DNA from: Streptomyces sp. 840.1
Lineage (GTDB): Bacteria; Actinomycetota; Actinomycetes; Streptomycetales; Streptomycetaceae
Direction: 5' to 3'
Length of the DNA stretch: 64,000 nucleotides
NCBI RefSeq assembly: GCF_003751445.1
Contig: NZ_RJUU01000001.1
Location: 5,198,001-5,262,000, forward strand
How positions within the stretch are numbered: position 1 is the stretch's first letter; each line of letters opens with the position of its first letter. Below are positions 26,102-34,176 of the stretch, piece after piece. The notes below the pieces were generated by a model, which was not told where the DNA came from, made no database searches, and worked only from the letters and a program-made list of their open reading frames with translations. The translations under genes and the position numbers were made by a program.

Positions 26102-26872
26102 TCACACGGTGTTGGGGCGGGCGAAGGTGGCGAGCGCGGGGTACTCCAGCCACGGGTCCGACAGGGCGCGCAGGGCGAGATCGGGGTGCTGGGCGTGGCT
26201 GACGCGGAAGTACGCCATCACCCTGGGTGTGCTGCTGGTGTTGAGGCCGACCCGGTGCGGGACGAGGTGGTGCATCACGACCACGTCGCCGGGCTCGGCG
26301 GTGAGGGCGATGCCGTCCTGGGCGTCGATGTCGTTGGGAGTCTGGGCCGGCTGTCCCAGGACCCAGTCCGTGGCGAAGTAGCGGGCCATCCGGCGGTGCC
26401 CGCCGGGCACGTAGTGCAGAGCGCCGGCGTCCGCGGTGGCGCTGCCGTCCAGGACGATGCCGACGATGAAGGTGAACGTGCGCAGGTCGCGCGGTTCCAG
26501 GTGGGGGCAGGAGACGCCGTCGACGTGCATCGTCTTCACCGGCTGCTGCGCGCCGTCGGGTAGCCGGACCTGGATCTGCGCCCGGGTGACGGGGGCCGTG
26601 GTCGCCGGACTTATCAGGTCTCCGGCCAGCTCTGCCAGGCCGCTTCGCTGGTAGAGGGCGAGGAGGTCTGGGTGTTCTTCCAGCTCGGGCGCGAAGCTGC
26701 GTTCGGTGTAGGCGGCGAGCCGCGCGGGGTCGTACGCCTCGTTCAGCCAATCGCCGATGAGGTCGCGGGCCTGGGACACGAGGTCGCCGTGGATCAGGCC
26801 ACGGCGTATGAGAACGCCGTCGTCGATGAATCGGCGCCGATCTTCGTCGTTCCACGTCACGGGTCGGGACAT
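26102..26872 (-). CDS. PhyH-family 2-oxoglutarate dioxygenase
   Basis: 256 aa from ATG 26870-26872 with AGGAG upstream. It opens with DRRRFIDDGVLIRRGLIHGDLV, the family start. The iron site is HxD in VKTMHVDGVSCPHLEP (about 114-129) and the distal His in VVMHHLVPHRVGLNTSSTPRVM (about 196-217) with its Arg. It is related to but clearly distinct from the PhyH protein at 22479-23330. It lies 14 bp upstream of the YrdC-like gene. Likely performs one oxidation in the operon's pathway; product unknown. Confidence 0.85.
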   Translation of the reverse strand: MSRPVTWNDEDRRRFIDDGVLIRRGLIHGDLVSQARDLIGDWLNEAYDPARLAAYTERSFAPELEEHPDLLALYQRSGLAELAGDLISPATTAPVTRAQIQVRLPDGAQQPVKTMHVDGVSCPHLEPRDLRTFTFIVGIVLDGSATADAGALHYVPGGHRRMARYFATDWVLGQPAQTPNDIDAQDGIALTAEPGDVVVMHHLVPHRVGLNTSSTPRVMAYFRVSHAQHPDLALRALSDPWLEYPALATFARPNTV

Positions 26873-26948
26873 GGTGGATCTCCTTCCGGAAGGACGGAAC
26901 TGGGCCGGGGCGGCAGGGGAGCCGCCCCGGCAAGGGGCAGGGGTCGGG

Positions 26949-27728
26949 TCAGCCGCGCCGGCCGAGGACGACCTGGAAGGATGCGTGCTCGATCAGGCCG
27001 CCGGCTGCGGCGTGCCTGTCGAGCAGAGCGCGGGCGCGGTGCTCGAAGTCGTCGACTCGCTCGCCGAACAGCGGCCGGGCGGCGAAGGAGGTCGAGTACA
27101 GGTAGCCGATTACCGATTCGGTGCTCCACTCCCGCTCGATGGCGATGGTGTGCTCCTCGACCTGGCCGAAGGCGGACTCGGCGAGGATTTCGCTGTACGG
27201 CCGGTCGTGCGCCGCGTACTTCTTGCCGACTCCGGCCTGCCGCTCCTGGCCCAGGTACTCCTGGATCAGGGCCCGCAAGGCGTCGGTCCATTCGGTGCGT
27301 GCGGTCCACAGACTGCCGTCGCCCATGACCGCGACGGTCGCGTCCGGTGCGGTCATGTCCTCCAGACGCGACAGCACCACGTCCTGGTCCATCCAGTGGA
27401 AGGCGCGGCAGACCGTGACGAGGTCGGCCCGGTAGGAGGCGGGCGGGGCGAACTCCTCGGCCGGCGCGTTGTGCAGCCGGACGGTGACCGGCAGACCGGC
27501 GAGAGCCTTGTTGGCCTCGCCGAGCATGCCCGGGTCCTGCTCGACGACGTCGATCTCCGTCACCTGTCCGGCCAGGGCCAGGGGGACCTGCCCGGTGCCG
27601 GACCCGAGGTCGAGCAAGGCCCGGTGTTCCTTGCCGGCCACCCGATGCGCGAGCAGCTCGACGGCTTCCTTCGGGATGCCGGGCCGGTAGGTGGCGTAGT
27701 ACGGGGCGGTGGTGTCGAACTGACTCAC
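26949..27728 (-). CDS. SAM-dependent methyltransferase
   Basis: 259 aa from GTG 27726-27728, overlapping the HAD gene stop (GTGA). The opening SQFDTTAPYYATYRPGIPKEAVELL is typical of UbiE-like enzymes. Motif I is ALLDLGSGTGQVPLALAG, and an aspartate-containing second strand IDVVEQDPGM and DLVTVCRAFHWMDQ follow. Small-molecule O-, N- or C-methylation is expected. The longer in-frame reading to 27881 is rejected because it overlaps the HAD coding region. Confidence 0.85.
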   Translation of the reverse strand: MSQFDTTAPYYATYRPGIPKEAVELLAHRVAGKEHRALLDLGSGTGQVPLALAGQVTEIDVVEQDPGMLGEANKALAGLPVTVRLHNAPAEEFAPPASYRADLVTVCRAFHWMDQDVVLSRLEDMTAPDATVAVMGDGSLWTARTEWTDALRALIQEYLGQERQAGVGKKYAAHDRPYSEILAESAFGQVEEHTIAIEREWSTESVIGYLYSTSFAARPLFGERVDDFEHRARALLDRHAAAGGLIEHASFQVVLGRRG

Positions 27729-28426
27729 GATGTAGCGCTCCTGGTGATGCGGGTTGACGGGAGGAGGGTTTGCTCGATGTGTCGGACCGCGTGGGCGAGG
27801 TCCGGAACGACCGTGACCTGGCCGGGGTGCTCGGCCAGCAGTCGGATCTCTTTGGCCGTCGGCGGGCGCGAGGTGATCCACAGGGCCTGCGCTTCGGCGG
27901 CGAGGGCGCCGTGCACGTCGTAGTCGAAGCTGTCGCCTACGTGCAGAACCTCCGCGGGATCGCGGCCGTGCAGTCGAGCGACAGTCTGCACAGCAGCCGG
28001 GTCAGGTTTGGCGAACCCGAGCTGCCACGACGGGTAATGGGCTTGGAGGTGGGGGGCGAGGAGGGCGGCGACGTCGGTCTCCCGTTCGTCCCAGTGGCTC
28101 ACATTCGACAAGGTGACCACCGGTAGGACTCGGGCGATCCGTGCCACCGCCTCCACCGCGCCGGGCCACAGGGCGAAGCCGGGCGGACGGTGATCGTGGG
28201 GGAAGGCGGACGCTGCAATGCCCAGGGCGGCGCACACGCTCTGCGGTCCGGTCGCGTCGCTGCGCGGGTCCAGGGCGTGCAGGATCTGCTGGGCGATCTG
28301 CTTCGCCTGCCGGGCCGGTAGCGGGGACAGTTCCACCAGGCGCTGCGTCAGCGTCGTCCCGGACGGCTCGCCCAGGGTGTATCCGACGTCGAGGCTCACC
28401 AGCCGCACGAGTGGCGCCGGGCTCAC
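27725..28426 (-). CDS. HAD-superfamily hydrolase-like protein
   Basis: 233 aa from GTG 28424-28426, overlapping the upstream stop (GTGA). HAD motifs: I is SLDVGYTLGE (nucleophile Asp kept, but the +2 acid Asp of DxDxT is Gly), II VTLSNVSHW (Thr/Ser), III lysine in LGFAKPDPAAV, IV VGDSFDYDVHGALAA. The cap domain lies between I and II. Loss of the +2 Asp argues against a standard phosphatase; dehalogenase-like or altered chemistry is possible. It acts within the operon, perhaps on a phosphorylated or activated intermediate. Confidence 0.8.
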   Translation of the reverse strand: MSPAPLVRLVSLDVGYTLGEPSGTTLTQRLVELSPLPARQAKQIAQQILHALDPRSDATGPQSVCAALGIAASAFPHDHRPPGFALWPGAVEAVARIARVLPVVTLSNVSHWDERETDVAALLAPHLQAHYPSWQLGFAKPDPAAVQTVARLHGRDPAEVLHVGDSFDYDVHGALAAEAQALWITSRPPTAKEIRLLAEHPGQVTVVPDLAHAVRHIEQTLLPSTRITRSATS

Positions 28427-28875
28427 GAAAGACCACCCGCCAGGGCCGCGATGATCATGGCGATCCGCTCGGTGCGCACAGGACCGGAGCTGGCTTCGCC
28501 GAGGAAGGTCAGAAGCTGCCGGGCCTCGGCCGGCGACCAGCCGGTGGTGTCGACACCGGCCCCGGCTGCCGCCTGGGCGAGGTCGTCGGGGATCGCCGGC
28601 GGGCGCGCACCATGCGGTAGCAGCAGCGTGCCGCTCCACTCCTCGCCGACCTGCGCTGGCGGCAGGACCGCGCCGAGAGGCGAAAGGACGGTGACGTCGT
28701 CGAACGTCATTATGCGGACCGGGAGTTCGGGCAGGCGCACCGGCTGGTCGAGGCGCAGGGTCGCGGACAGAAAGGTATCGTGCCCGCGCAGCCGCTCGTC
28801 CACGACGAGCAACACCCTCCCTCCGCGCTGCTCCAGGAGGCCGTGGACCGCCAGCTCTCCCGTGTGCATGGGCAT
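28423..28875 (-). CDS. Unknown operon protein, 150 aa
   Basis: Starts ATG 28873-28875 sharing one base with the stop of the racemase-like gene (TAATG), and its stop overlaps the HAD start (GTGA). The sandwiched position makes it certain to be co-translated. Residues 1-90 are strand-rich (GELAVHGLLEQRGGRVLLVVDERL...DVTVLSPLG); the C-terminal third is helical (WSPAEARQLLTFLGEA). No family is recognised. Small size and tight coupling suggest a subunit or partner of the flanking enzymes. Confidence 0.8.
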   Translation of the reverse strand: MPMHTGELAVHGLLEQRGGRVLLVVDERLRGHDTFLSATLRLDQPVRLPELPVRIMTFDDVTVLSPLGAVLPPAQVGEEWSGTLLLPHGARPPAIPDDLAQAAAGAGVDTTGWSPAEARQLLTFLGEASSGPVRTERIAMIIAALAGGLS

Positions 28876-29924
28876 TACCGGCGCACCTCCATCCCGAGGC
28901 CGGGCCGGTCAGGAAGAGCGACGTGCCCGCCGTCCGGCTGGAGCGTTCCGCGCAGCGCCCGCTGGCGGCGCGGCTCCCACACCACCTGGTACTCCACCGC
29001 GCCTGCCGCACGGGGGAAGGCGGCGGCCAGGTGCAGGGCGGGCAGGAACGCCCGGCCGTGCAGGTGGACAGGCACCCCCGCGTCGTGGGCGGCGCCCAGC
29101 CAGGACAGGGCTTCGGTGATGCCGCCGCACCACACCGCGTCGAACGTGAACGCTTCCGGCCGGCAGTGCTTCAGCAGGGCCCTGACGTCCTCCACATGGG
29201 ACAGCCGCTCGCCGAACGCGACCCGCAGTCCTTTCGCCCGCCTGCGCAGATGCGTGTATGCGCATCGGTCGGTCAGCGCGAGCGGGTCCTCCACCCAGCG
29301 CACCGCCTCCGGGGCCAGGAGCGGTGCGACCTCCATGGCCCGCAGGTGGCCCCATGTGCCCAGGGCGTCCACCGCCACGCTCTGTCCCGCCCACGTAGCC
29401 GCCCGCTCTGCCAGCCGTGCCATTTCAAGGGCTTCCGCTTCCCGCAGTGCCCACTTGGTGAAGGCGAACCCCTCGCCGGCGGTGGCCTTGACCGACTCGG
29501 CGGCCGATGTGGCGGCCAGGTCCAGGGAGAGCCAGGACGCGTAGACCGGCACCTGCCGCGCGGGGCGGTCACTGAGCAGGGCCGCGACCGGGAGGTCGGC
29601 GAGGCGACCGTGCAGGTCCCACACCGCGCAGTCCAGCGCCCCCACCGCCCAGCGCCCGAGCCCCGCCGAGTGCGGACCGAGTTCGGCCATGAGCCTGCGC
29701 AGCACTCTCGTGTGGTCGGTCACGGAGTGCCGCAGCACGCTCTGTCCGAGCCGGGTGGCGACCAGTGCGGCGGGCAGCTCGTCGACCGGGGCGAACACCC
29801 CGGCCACTCCGCGGGCCTCGACCACCACCGCGAAGCGGCTGTCGCCCGCTTCCCACGGACCCCCCACGCTGTCATCGAGGCGCTCGACCCGCACACGGTC
29901 GATGACCGTGCTACCGAGGTCCAT
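28875..29924 (-). CDS. Enolase-superfamily enzyme, mandelate racemase-like
   Basis: 349 aa. The (beta/alpha)7 barrel positions are readable: FTKWAL (catalytic-lysine strand), metal ligands in VAVDALGTWG (Asp), RWVEDPLA (Glu) and VAFGERLSH (Glu), then TFDAVWCGG (Asp) and VPVHLHGRAF (His), and GAVEYQVV (Glu). The Asp-His pair places it with the mandelate racemase subgroup, which abstracts a proton alpha to a carboxylate (racemases, acid-sugar dehydratases). The start ATG 29922-29924 overlaps the radical-SAM-like gene by 14 bp. Substrate presumably a pathway carboxylate. Confidence 0.85.
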   Translation of the reverse strand: MDLGSTVIDRVRVERLDDSVGGPWEAGDSRFAVVVEARGVAGVFAPVDELPAALVATRLGQSVLRHSVTDHTRVLRRLMAELGPHSAGLGRWAVGALDCAVWDLHGRLADLPVAALLSDRPARQVPVYASWLSLDLAATSAAESVKATAGEGFAFTKWALREAEALEMARLAERAATWAGQSVAVDALGTWGHLRAMEVAPLLAPEAVRWVEDPLALTDRCAYTHLRRRAKGLRVAFGERLSHVEDVRALLKHCRPEAFTFDAVWCGGITEALSWLGAAHDAGVPVHLHGRAFLPALHLAAAFPRAAGAVEYQVVWEPRRQRALRGTLQPDGGHVALPDRPGLGMEVRR

Positions 29925-31029
29925 CGATGAGGTCCTCTCCCGCGTAGGTGAAGTACCACAGCGGCCGGTAGCACTCCCAGCCCACCGGCCTCAGCCCGGT
30001 CGACGCCATGGACCGCTCGATGGCCGTACGCGCCTGCAGGTAGTAATCCAGGCCCTCCGCACCCGGCGTCCGCATGCCCTGCATCAGCACCGTGTGCGCC
30101 TGGAAAATCTGGAAGTTCGGGAACGCGTTGATCACGTCCACCAGCGCGGTCACCCCACGCACGAGGTCCTCCATCGGATCCAGCCCGACGATGTACGTAT
30201 ACGAGGTGTCCAGCCCCGCCACCCGCGCCCGCGCAAGCAGGTCCGGGAATTCCTGCGGCCGCAGATCGGCCTTGGTCGACTTCATCAGGGCCTCCCGCCG
30301 GGTGAAGTGCTCCACGGTCAGCCTGAGCACGAACGGCGACACCACCGACGCGATGGTCCTGAACGCCTCATCGCTGCGCAGCACGGAAGTGAGGAAGCCG
30401 ATCCGGGCTCCGACGCCGGCCCGTTCCAGAGCAGGCCGCAGTGCGGTCAGGTGCGCGACAGCGGCCTCCTCCCGCTCGAAACACCCAGTGGAGACGGTGA
30501 CCTCGGTCAGTTCGGCCAGGTCGTGGCGGGGGTGCTGCTCGCCAAGGGCACGCAGCAGGTCGTCGAGCCCCTGCTCCTCCTGCAGCCGTGGGTCGGCGGC
30601 GGCCTCCAGGGTGTTGGGGCACCAACCACACCCGACGCATCGGCTGCGCGCGTTGGGGTTGAGGGTCGCGGCCCGGCCGCCGTTGCGGAAGTACCCTCCG
30701 ACCGCCTCGTCGGCGTCGATGCGCTCGACGTGCGCGACCACCTCTCCGTTCAGATACAGCTCGTCGCCCCGGAGCTGGAACGGGCTGGCCGGCCGGTTCA
30801 GGGGGACGATGATCTGCCAGGCGACGTCGGGGCGGCGCACGAGGCGGAGGTTGACCCGGGCCCGGTGACGGTCCTGGTCGGAGCTGATCCCGTACAGGTT
30901 GACGGCGATCAGCACCACGTCCTCGACAGGTACTCCGTGGCGCAGGGCAGCCCGCTCCAGGTTATGCAGGCGTTCGGAGCCGACGGCGGCGTCGGATGAT
31001 ATGGGTCGGTGTATGGAGAGAGGCGACAT
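29911..31029 (-). CDS. Radical-SAM-like enzyme with CX2CX2C cluster motif
   Basis: 372 aa from ATG 31027-31029 (GGAG upstream). After an N-terminal domain of about 120 residues comes ARSRCVGCGWCPNTLE, three cysteines spaced CX2CX2C rather than the radical-SAM CX3CX2C. The following sequence looks like a radical-SAM barrel: TEVTVSTGCF, LRLTVEHFTRREALMKSTKADLR, then GLDTSYTYIVGLDPMEDLVRG. The fold call is from this pattern only. It could generate a 5'-deoxyadenosyl radical with an unusual cluster site, or hold an FeS cluster with other chemistry. It heads the catalytic part of the operon. Confidence 0.7.
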   Translation of the reverse strand: MSPLSIHRPISSDAAVGSERLHNLERAALRHGVPVEDVVLIAVNLYGISSDQDRHRARVNLRLVRRPDVAWQIIVPLNRPASPFQLRGDELYLNGEVVAHVERIDADEAVGGYFRNGGRAATLNPNARSRCVGCGWCPNTLEAAADPRLQEEQGLDDLLRALGEQHPRHDLAELTEVTVSTGCFEREEAAVAHLTALRPALERAGVGARIGFLTSVLRSDEAFRTIASVVSPFVLRLTVEHFTRREALMKSTKADLRPQEFPDLLARARVAGLDTSYTYIVGLDPMEDLVRGVTALVDVINAFPNFQIFQAHTVLMQGMRTPGAEGLDYYLQARTAIERSMASTGLRPVGWECYRPLWYFTYAGEDLIDGPR

Positions 31030-31130
31030 GGAGACTCCAACTTGGCGGTGAGCGGTGGGGTGTTGTACCCGGTGGCGCGGCACCTACGTTGTGCCGAGGG
31101 AGGGCGTCGGCGGTGTGGCAAATGCGCCGC

Positions 31131-32303
31131 CTACTTGGTCGGCGCGAAGGCAGTGAAGTGGGTCGGCGGGTGGTCGATGGCCAGGTCGGGTCGCCATGCG
31201 GTGAGGATCTGGGCGCTGCATTCGAACAGGCCGTCGGGAAGCTGATCGAGAGGGTGCCAGGCCCAGTCGCCGATGCTCTCGTCCGGTTGTGTGGCCGGTT
31301 GCCCCTGCCAGGCGTGGACGAGCGCGCCGACGGTCACCCGCAGGATGCCTTCGACGTGGTCGACGAGCGTGCCCAGGAGCCTGACGTCGCCGGGGCGGGC
31401 GATCAGGCCGGTTTCCTCACTGAGTTCGCGGACCGCGGTCTGTTCGAAGGACTCGCCGGCCTCGACGGTTCCGCCGGGCAGTTCGAGGGTGCCGCGACGA
31501 TGACGGCCGAGGAGGAGCCCCTGCTCGCTGACGAGGATGGCGCCCACGCCGACGGCGGCGTGCGCCACCGGCGGCCGGGTGCTGCGAGGGCGGCTGGAGA
31601 CCCGCGCCGGCCGGTCGGGAAGGCGCCGGGCGCGGATGAGCTGCTGGACGACTGCGGCGCTCTCGTCGGGGTGCGGGAACAGATCGATGGTCTCGACGCG
31701 GAAGCCGTACTCGGTGAGCAGGTCCTCCCACAACTGTGGTGCCAAGACCCACATCTGTGTGGGCAGGGGCGGGTCGTCGCGCATCAGGATCATCTGCTCG
31801 CGCGGCGCTACCTCCGTGGACGGGCCGCGGCCGTGCAGGTCGGTGTGAAGGAGCGAGAGAATCAGCGGGGCTCCGGGACACAGCCCGTCGCGCAGCGCCG
31901 GCAGCGAGTGGTGCGGGTCGATGAAGGCGAGCGTCCCGATCGCGTACGCGGCTTCGAAGGGCTCGGTTTCGTTCAGGCAGCTGACTACGTCTCCCTGGAG
32001 GAACTCCGTACCTTCGACGTCCGCGTGGGTGGAGATGGCGCGTTCGTGCTGGGTCGGAGAGAGTTCGATCCCGGTGACGCGGGCTCCGCAGGCTTGGGCG
32101 ACGTGAACCGCGTGGTGGCCGGCTCCGGAGCCGACGTCCAAGACACGGCGCCCGGTGATGTCACCAAGGACTTCGGCTCCCGGTCCGACCCCGTCCCAGG
32201 GCGTCCAGGCGAGCTGCTCGGGGATGGGCGGGGTGTAGGCACGGGCCAATTGGCGCTGACCGTAGGTCTGCCAGGCCCGGGTGTTGGTCTCCTCGACGGG
32301 CAC
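31131..32303 (-). CDS. Methyltransferase-NUDIX fusion protein
   Basis: 390 aa from GTG 32301-32303, five bases after AGGAGG; the longer reading to 32378 lacks such a site. Residues 1-225: class I methyltransferase with motif I RRVLDVGSGAGHHAVHV (about 50-66), TGIELSPTQHERA and AYAIGTLAFIDPHHSLP. Residues about 245-390: NUDIX domain with a perfect box GGTVEAGESFEQTAVRELSEETGL. The junction is a Pro/Arg-rich linker (ARRLPDRPARVSSRPRSTR). Such a fusion would pair methyl transfer with hydrolysis of a pyrophosphate-linked compound. It is one of four NUDIX genes in this operon. Confidence 0.85.
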   Translation of the reverse strand: MPVEETNTRAWQTYGQRQLARAYTPPIPEQLAWTPWDGVGPGAEVLGDITGRRVLDVGSGAGHHAVHVAQACGARVTGIELSPTQHERAISTHADVEGTEFLQGDVVSCLNETEPFEAAYAIGTLAFIDPHHSLPALRDGLCPGAPLILSLLHTDLHGRGPSTEVAPREQMILMRDDPPLPTQMWVLAPQLWEDLLTEYGFRVETIDLFPHPDESAAVVQQLIRARRLPDRPARVSSRPRSTRPPVAHAAVGVGAILVSEQGLLLGRHRRGTLELPGGTVEAGESFEQTAVRELSEETGLIARPGDVRLLGTLVDHVEGILRVTVGALVHAWQGQPATQPDESIGDWAWHPLDQLPDGLFECSAQILTAWRPDLAIDHPPTHFTAFAPTK

Positions 32304-32377
32304 GATTGCCTCCTGAGTGGGCGGGTGTTCGGGGGTCAGGTATGTGTGATCAGGTAGACGGGCCCCGCGCCGCGCCA

Positions 32378-32632
32378 TCAGCTGCTGCCATGTCGCGAGG
32401 TCGTGGACGGCGATGCTTGCGCGGCGGTGTCGTGTTCCCTGAGCACGTTCCGGCGGATCACGTCCTGGCCGACGATCGGGATTCCGCGGCCGTGGTGATC
32501 TCGCAGGCCCTGGGCCACGCTTGACTCGCCTGACGCCGAGTTGCCGCGAATCAGCACGAGGCGGGTGCCCTCACGGCCGACCGCAGTCGCGGTGGACAGA
32601 CGACGGAGTGAGCCGCTCGGTGTGCCGCTCAC
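32378..32632 (-). pseudogene. Truncated P-loop kinase remnant
   Basis: 84 codons from GTG 32630-32632, overlapping the triple-NUDIX stop (GTGA). It reads LVLIRGNSASGESSVAQGL, the P-loop of an AAA/zeta-type small-molecule kinase, but the essential Walker A lysine (GNSASGKSS) is Glu. QDVIRRNVLREHDT follows, then the sequence leaves the family and stops about 100 residues early. The intact start and coupling suggest a gene that recently lost its 3' part and its function. Confidence 0.7.
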
Positions 32633-34119
32633 GCGGGCCAGCCCGTCTCGCTGTACAGCTCCCCGTTCCGGATCTTTTCGATGGCCGCTCGGGTGTAGGG
32701 GACGAGGTTGTCGGGGAGCGCGGCAGGATCCCAGAATTTCCACTGGGTGCACTTGTCCGGCTCGCGTAGCTCTGGCTCGCCGCTCCAGGCGCGGGCGCGG
32801 AAAAACAGGCCCATGCGGGGCCGGTCCCCGGCCTTGTCGATGTGGTGGACGATGTGGACCAGCTCGACATCCTGGCGCTCGATACGCAGACCAGCTTCCT
32901 CCCGCACCTCCCTGATCAGGGCGGAGATGGCGCTCTCCTGCTCGCAGTGGCCGGCCAAGGCGTGCCAGGTGGAGGGCGCGAACGCGGAGTTGGGGTGGCG
33001 TAGCCCGAGCAGCACCGTTCCGTCGGGCCGCTCCAGGTAGAGGTGGACGCCGATGACGTTGAGGACTGTGCCGTGCGGTGAAGCTCGGTGCTCCTCCTGC
33101 GGTGCGCGCCCGCTCTGGGGCGCGGTGTTGGCCGGGCTGCTGGCGGCGTGGCGGCGTACGAGGTCGCTGGTGGTGTCCGCGATACGCAATCGATGGAGGT
33201 CGTCGGGGGCGAACCAAGCGAGCATGACCCCTTCCGTCAGGTGGAGTTCGCGGGGATCACCGTTCCAGCGGCTGGCGTAGATGGCGATGGGCACGGTCGC
33301 GCCGGCATCGTCGGAGGCGTACTCGGTGCCGACCGGCGTCAGGGCGGAGAGGTGGAGGCCGGCTTCCTCGGCCAGTTCGCGCCGCGCGGTGTGCTCCAGG
33401 GTGGCGTCCTGGGGCTCTCGGCCGCCGCCCAGCAGCGACCACATGCCCGGCTCCCAGATCTGGCCGGGGAAGTAGTCGCGCAGATGGAGCAGGTACTCGC
33501 CGCGGTCGTTGTAGATCAGGGCCGAGGCGTTGGCCGCCTCCGGTTCAGGTCCAACCTGGAGCGGTAGCTTGAGGAGCTTCTCGCGCAGGGTCGGGGAGGA
33601 CACCCGGTCCGCGGAGCGCCACTCGATGCCGCCCACCTCTTCCTCCTGCAGCACCACCGGCACTTCGTCCGCGGTGTGCAGACGGAAGAGGAATCGCAGG
33701 TCGAAGTGGACGTGTCCGGGCTCGCCTTTGCTCGGGCGGGCGTCCATGTCGTGAATGTCGATGTCCAGCGGCACGGTTTCGTAGCCGGGCCACGGCGTGA
33801 CGGCCTGGGGTGCGATCCCGGTCTCCTCGTGCAGCTCCCGCAGCGCCGCTGCTGCCAGGGACTTGTCGGAGAGCTCCGTGTGTCCGCCCGGGGGGAGGAC
33901 CTTCCCGCTCGCCAGGTGCAGCACGTGCAGGACGTGGCCGAGCGGGTCGATGATGATTGCGGCGCAGGTGACGTGCCCGGTGAAGGTGGAACGGCTGGCG
34001 ATATCGTCGCCGGCCCGATCGAGGGCGGCCAGGAAGGCGCCGAGCTGCTTGCGCTCGTGAGGGTGGCGCGCGAGATAGGTGTCGACGGTGGTGCGGATGT
34101 GGTCGTGCGACAGCGGCAT
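32629..34119 (-). CDS. Triple-NUDIX-domain protein
   Basis: 496 aa with three NUDIX domains. Boxes: GGHTELSDKSLAAAALRELHEETGI (about 77-101), GGGREPQDATLEHTARRELAEEAGL (about 231-255) and AGHCEQESAISALIREVREEAGL (about 386-408). The third box is one residue short between the first Gly and Glu. Domain 3 ends EPDK...W...LVPYTRAAIE..NGELYSETGWP, very like the end of the single-NUDIX protein at 37327, so these are duplicated copies. Three such domains in one chain is rare. Expected activity is hydrolysis of nucleoside diphosphate-X compounds; substrate unknown. ATG 34117-34119. Confidence 0.9.
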   Translation of the reverse strand: MPLSHDHIRTTVDTYLARHPHERKQLGAFLAALDRAGDDIASRSTFTGHVTCAAIIIDPLGHVLHVLHLASGKVLPPGGHTELSDKSLAAAALRELHEETGIAPQAVTPWPGYETVPLDIDIHDMDARPSKGEPGHVHFDLRFLFRLHTADEVPVVLQEEEVGGIEWRSADRVSSPTLREKLLKLPLQVGPEPEAANASALIYNDRGEYLLHLRDYFPGQIWEPGMWSLLGGGREPQDATLEHTARRELAEEAGLHLSALTPVGTEYASDDAGATVPIAIYASRWNGDPRELHLTEGVMLAWFAPDDLHRLRIADTTSDLVRRHAASSPANTAPQSGRAPQEEHRASPHGTVLNVIGVHLYLERPDGTVLLGLRHPNSAFAPSTWHALAGHCEQESAISALIREVREEAGLRIERQDVELVHIVHHIDKAGDRPRMGLFFRARAWSGEPELREPDKCTQWKFWDPAALPDNLVPYTRAAIEKIRNGELYSETGWPA

Positions 34120-34176
34120 GGGGCTACCTCAGAGGTACGTGGAGCGGGACGAGTCGAGGCGGGGTGGTCGTTCGGG

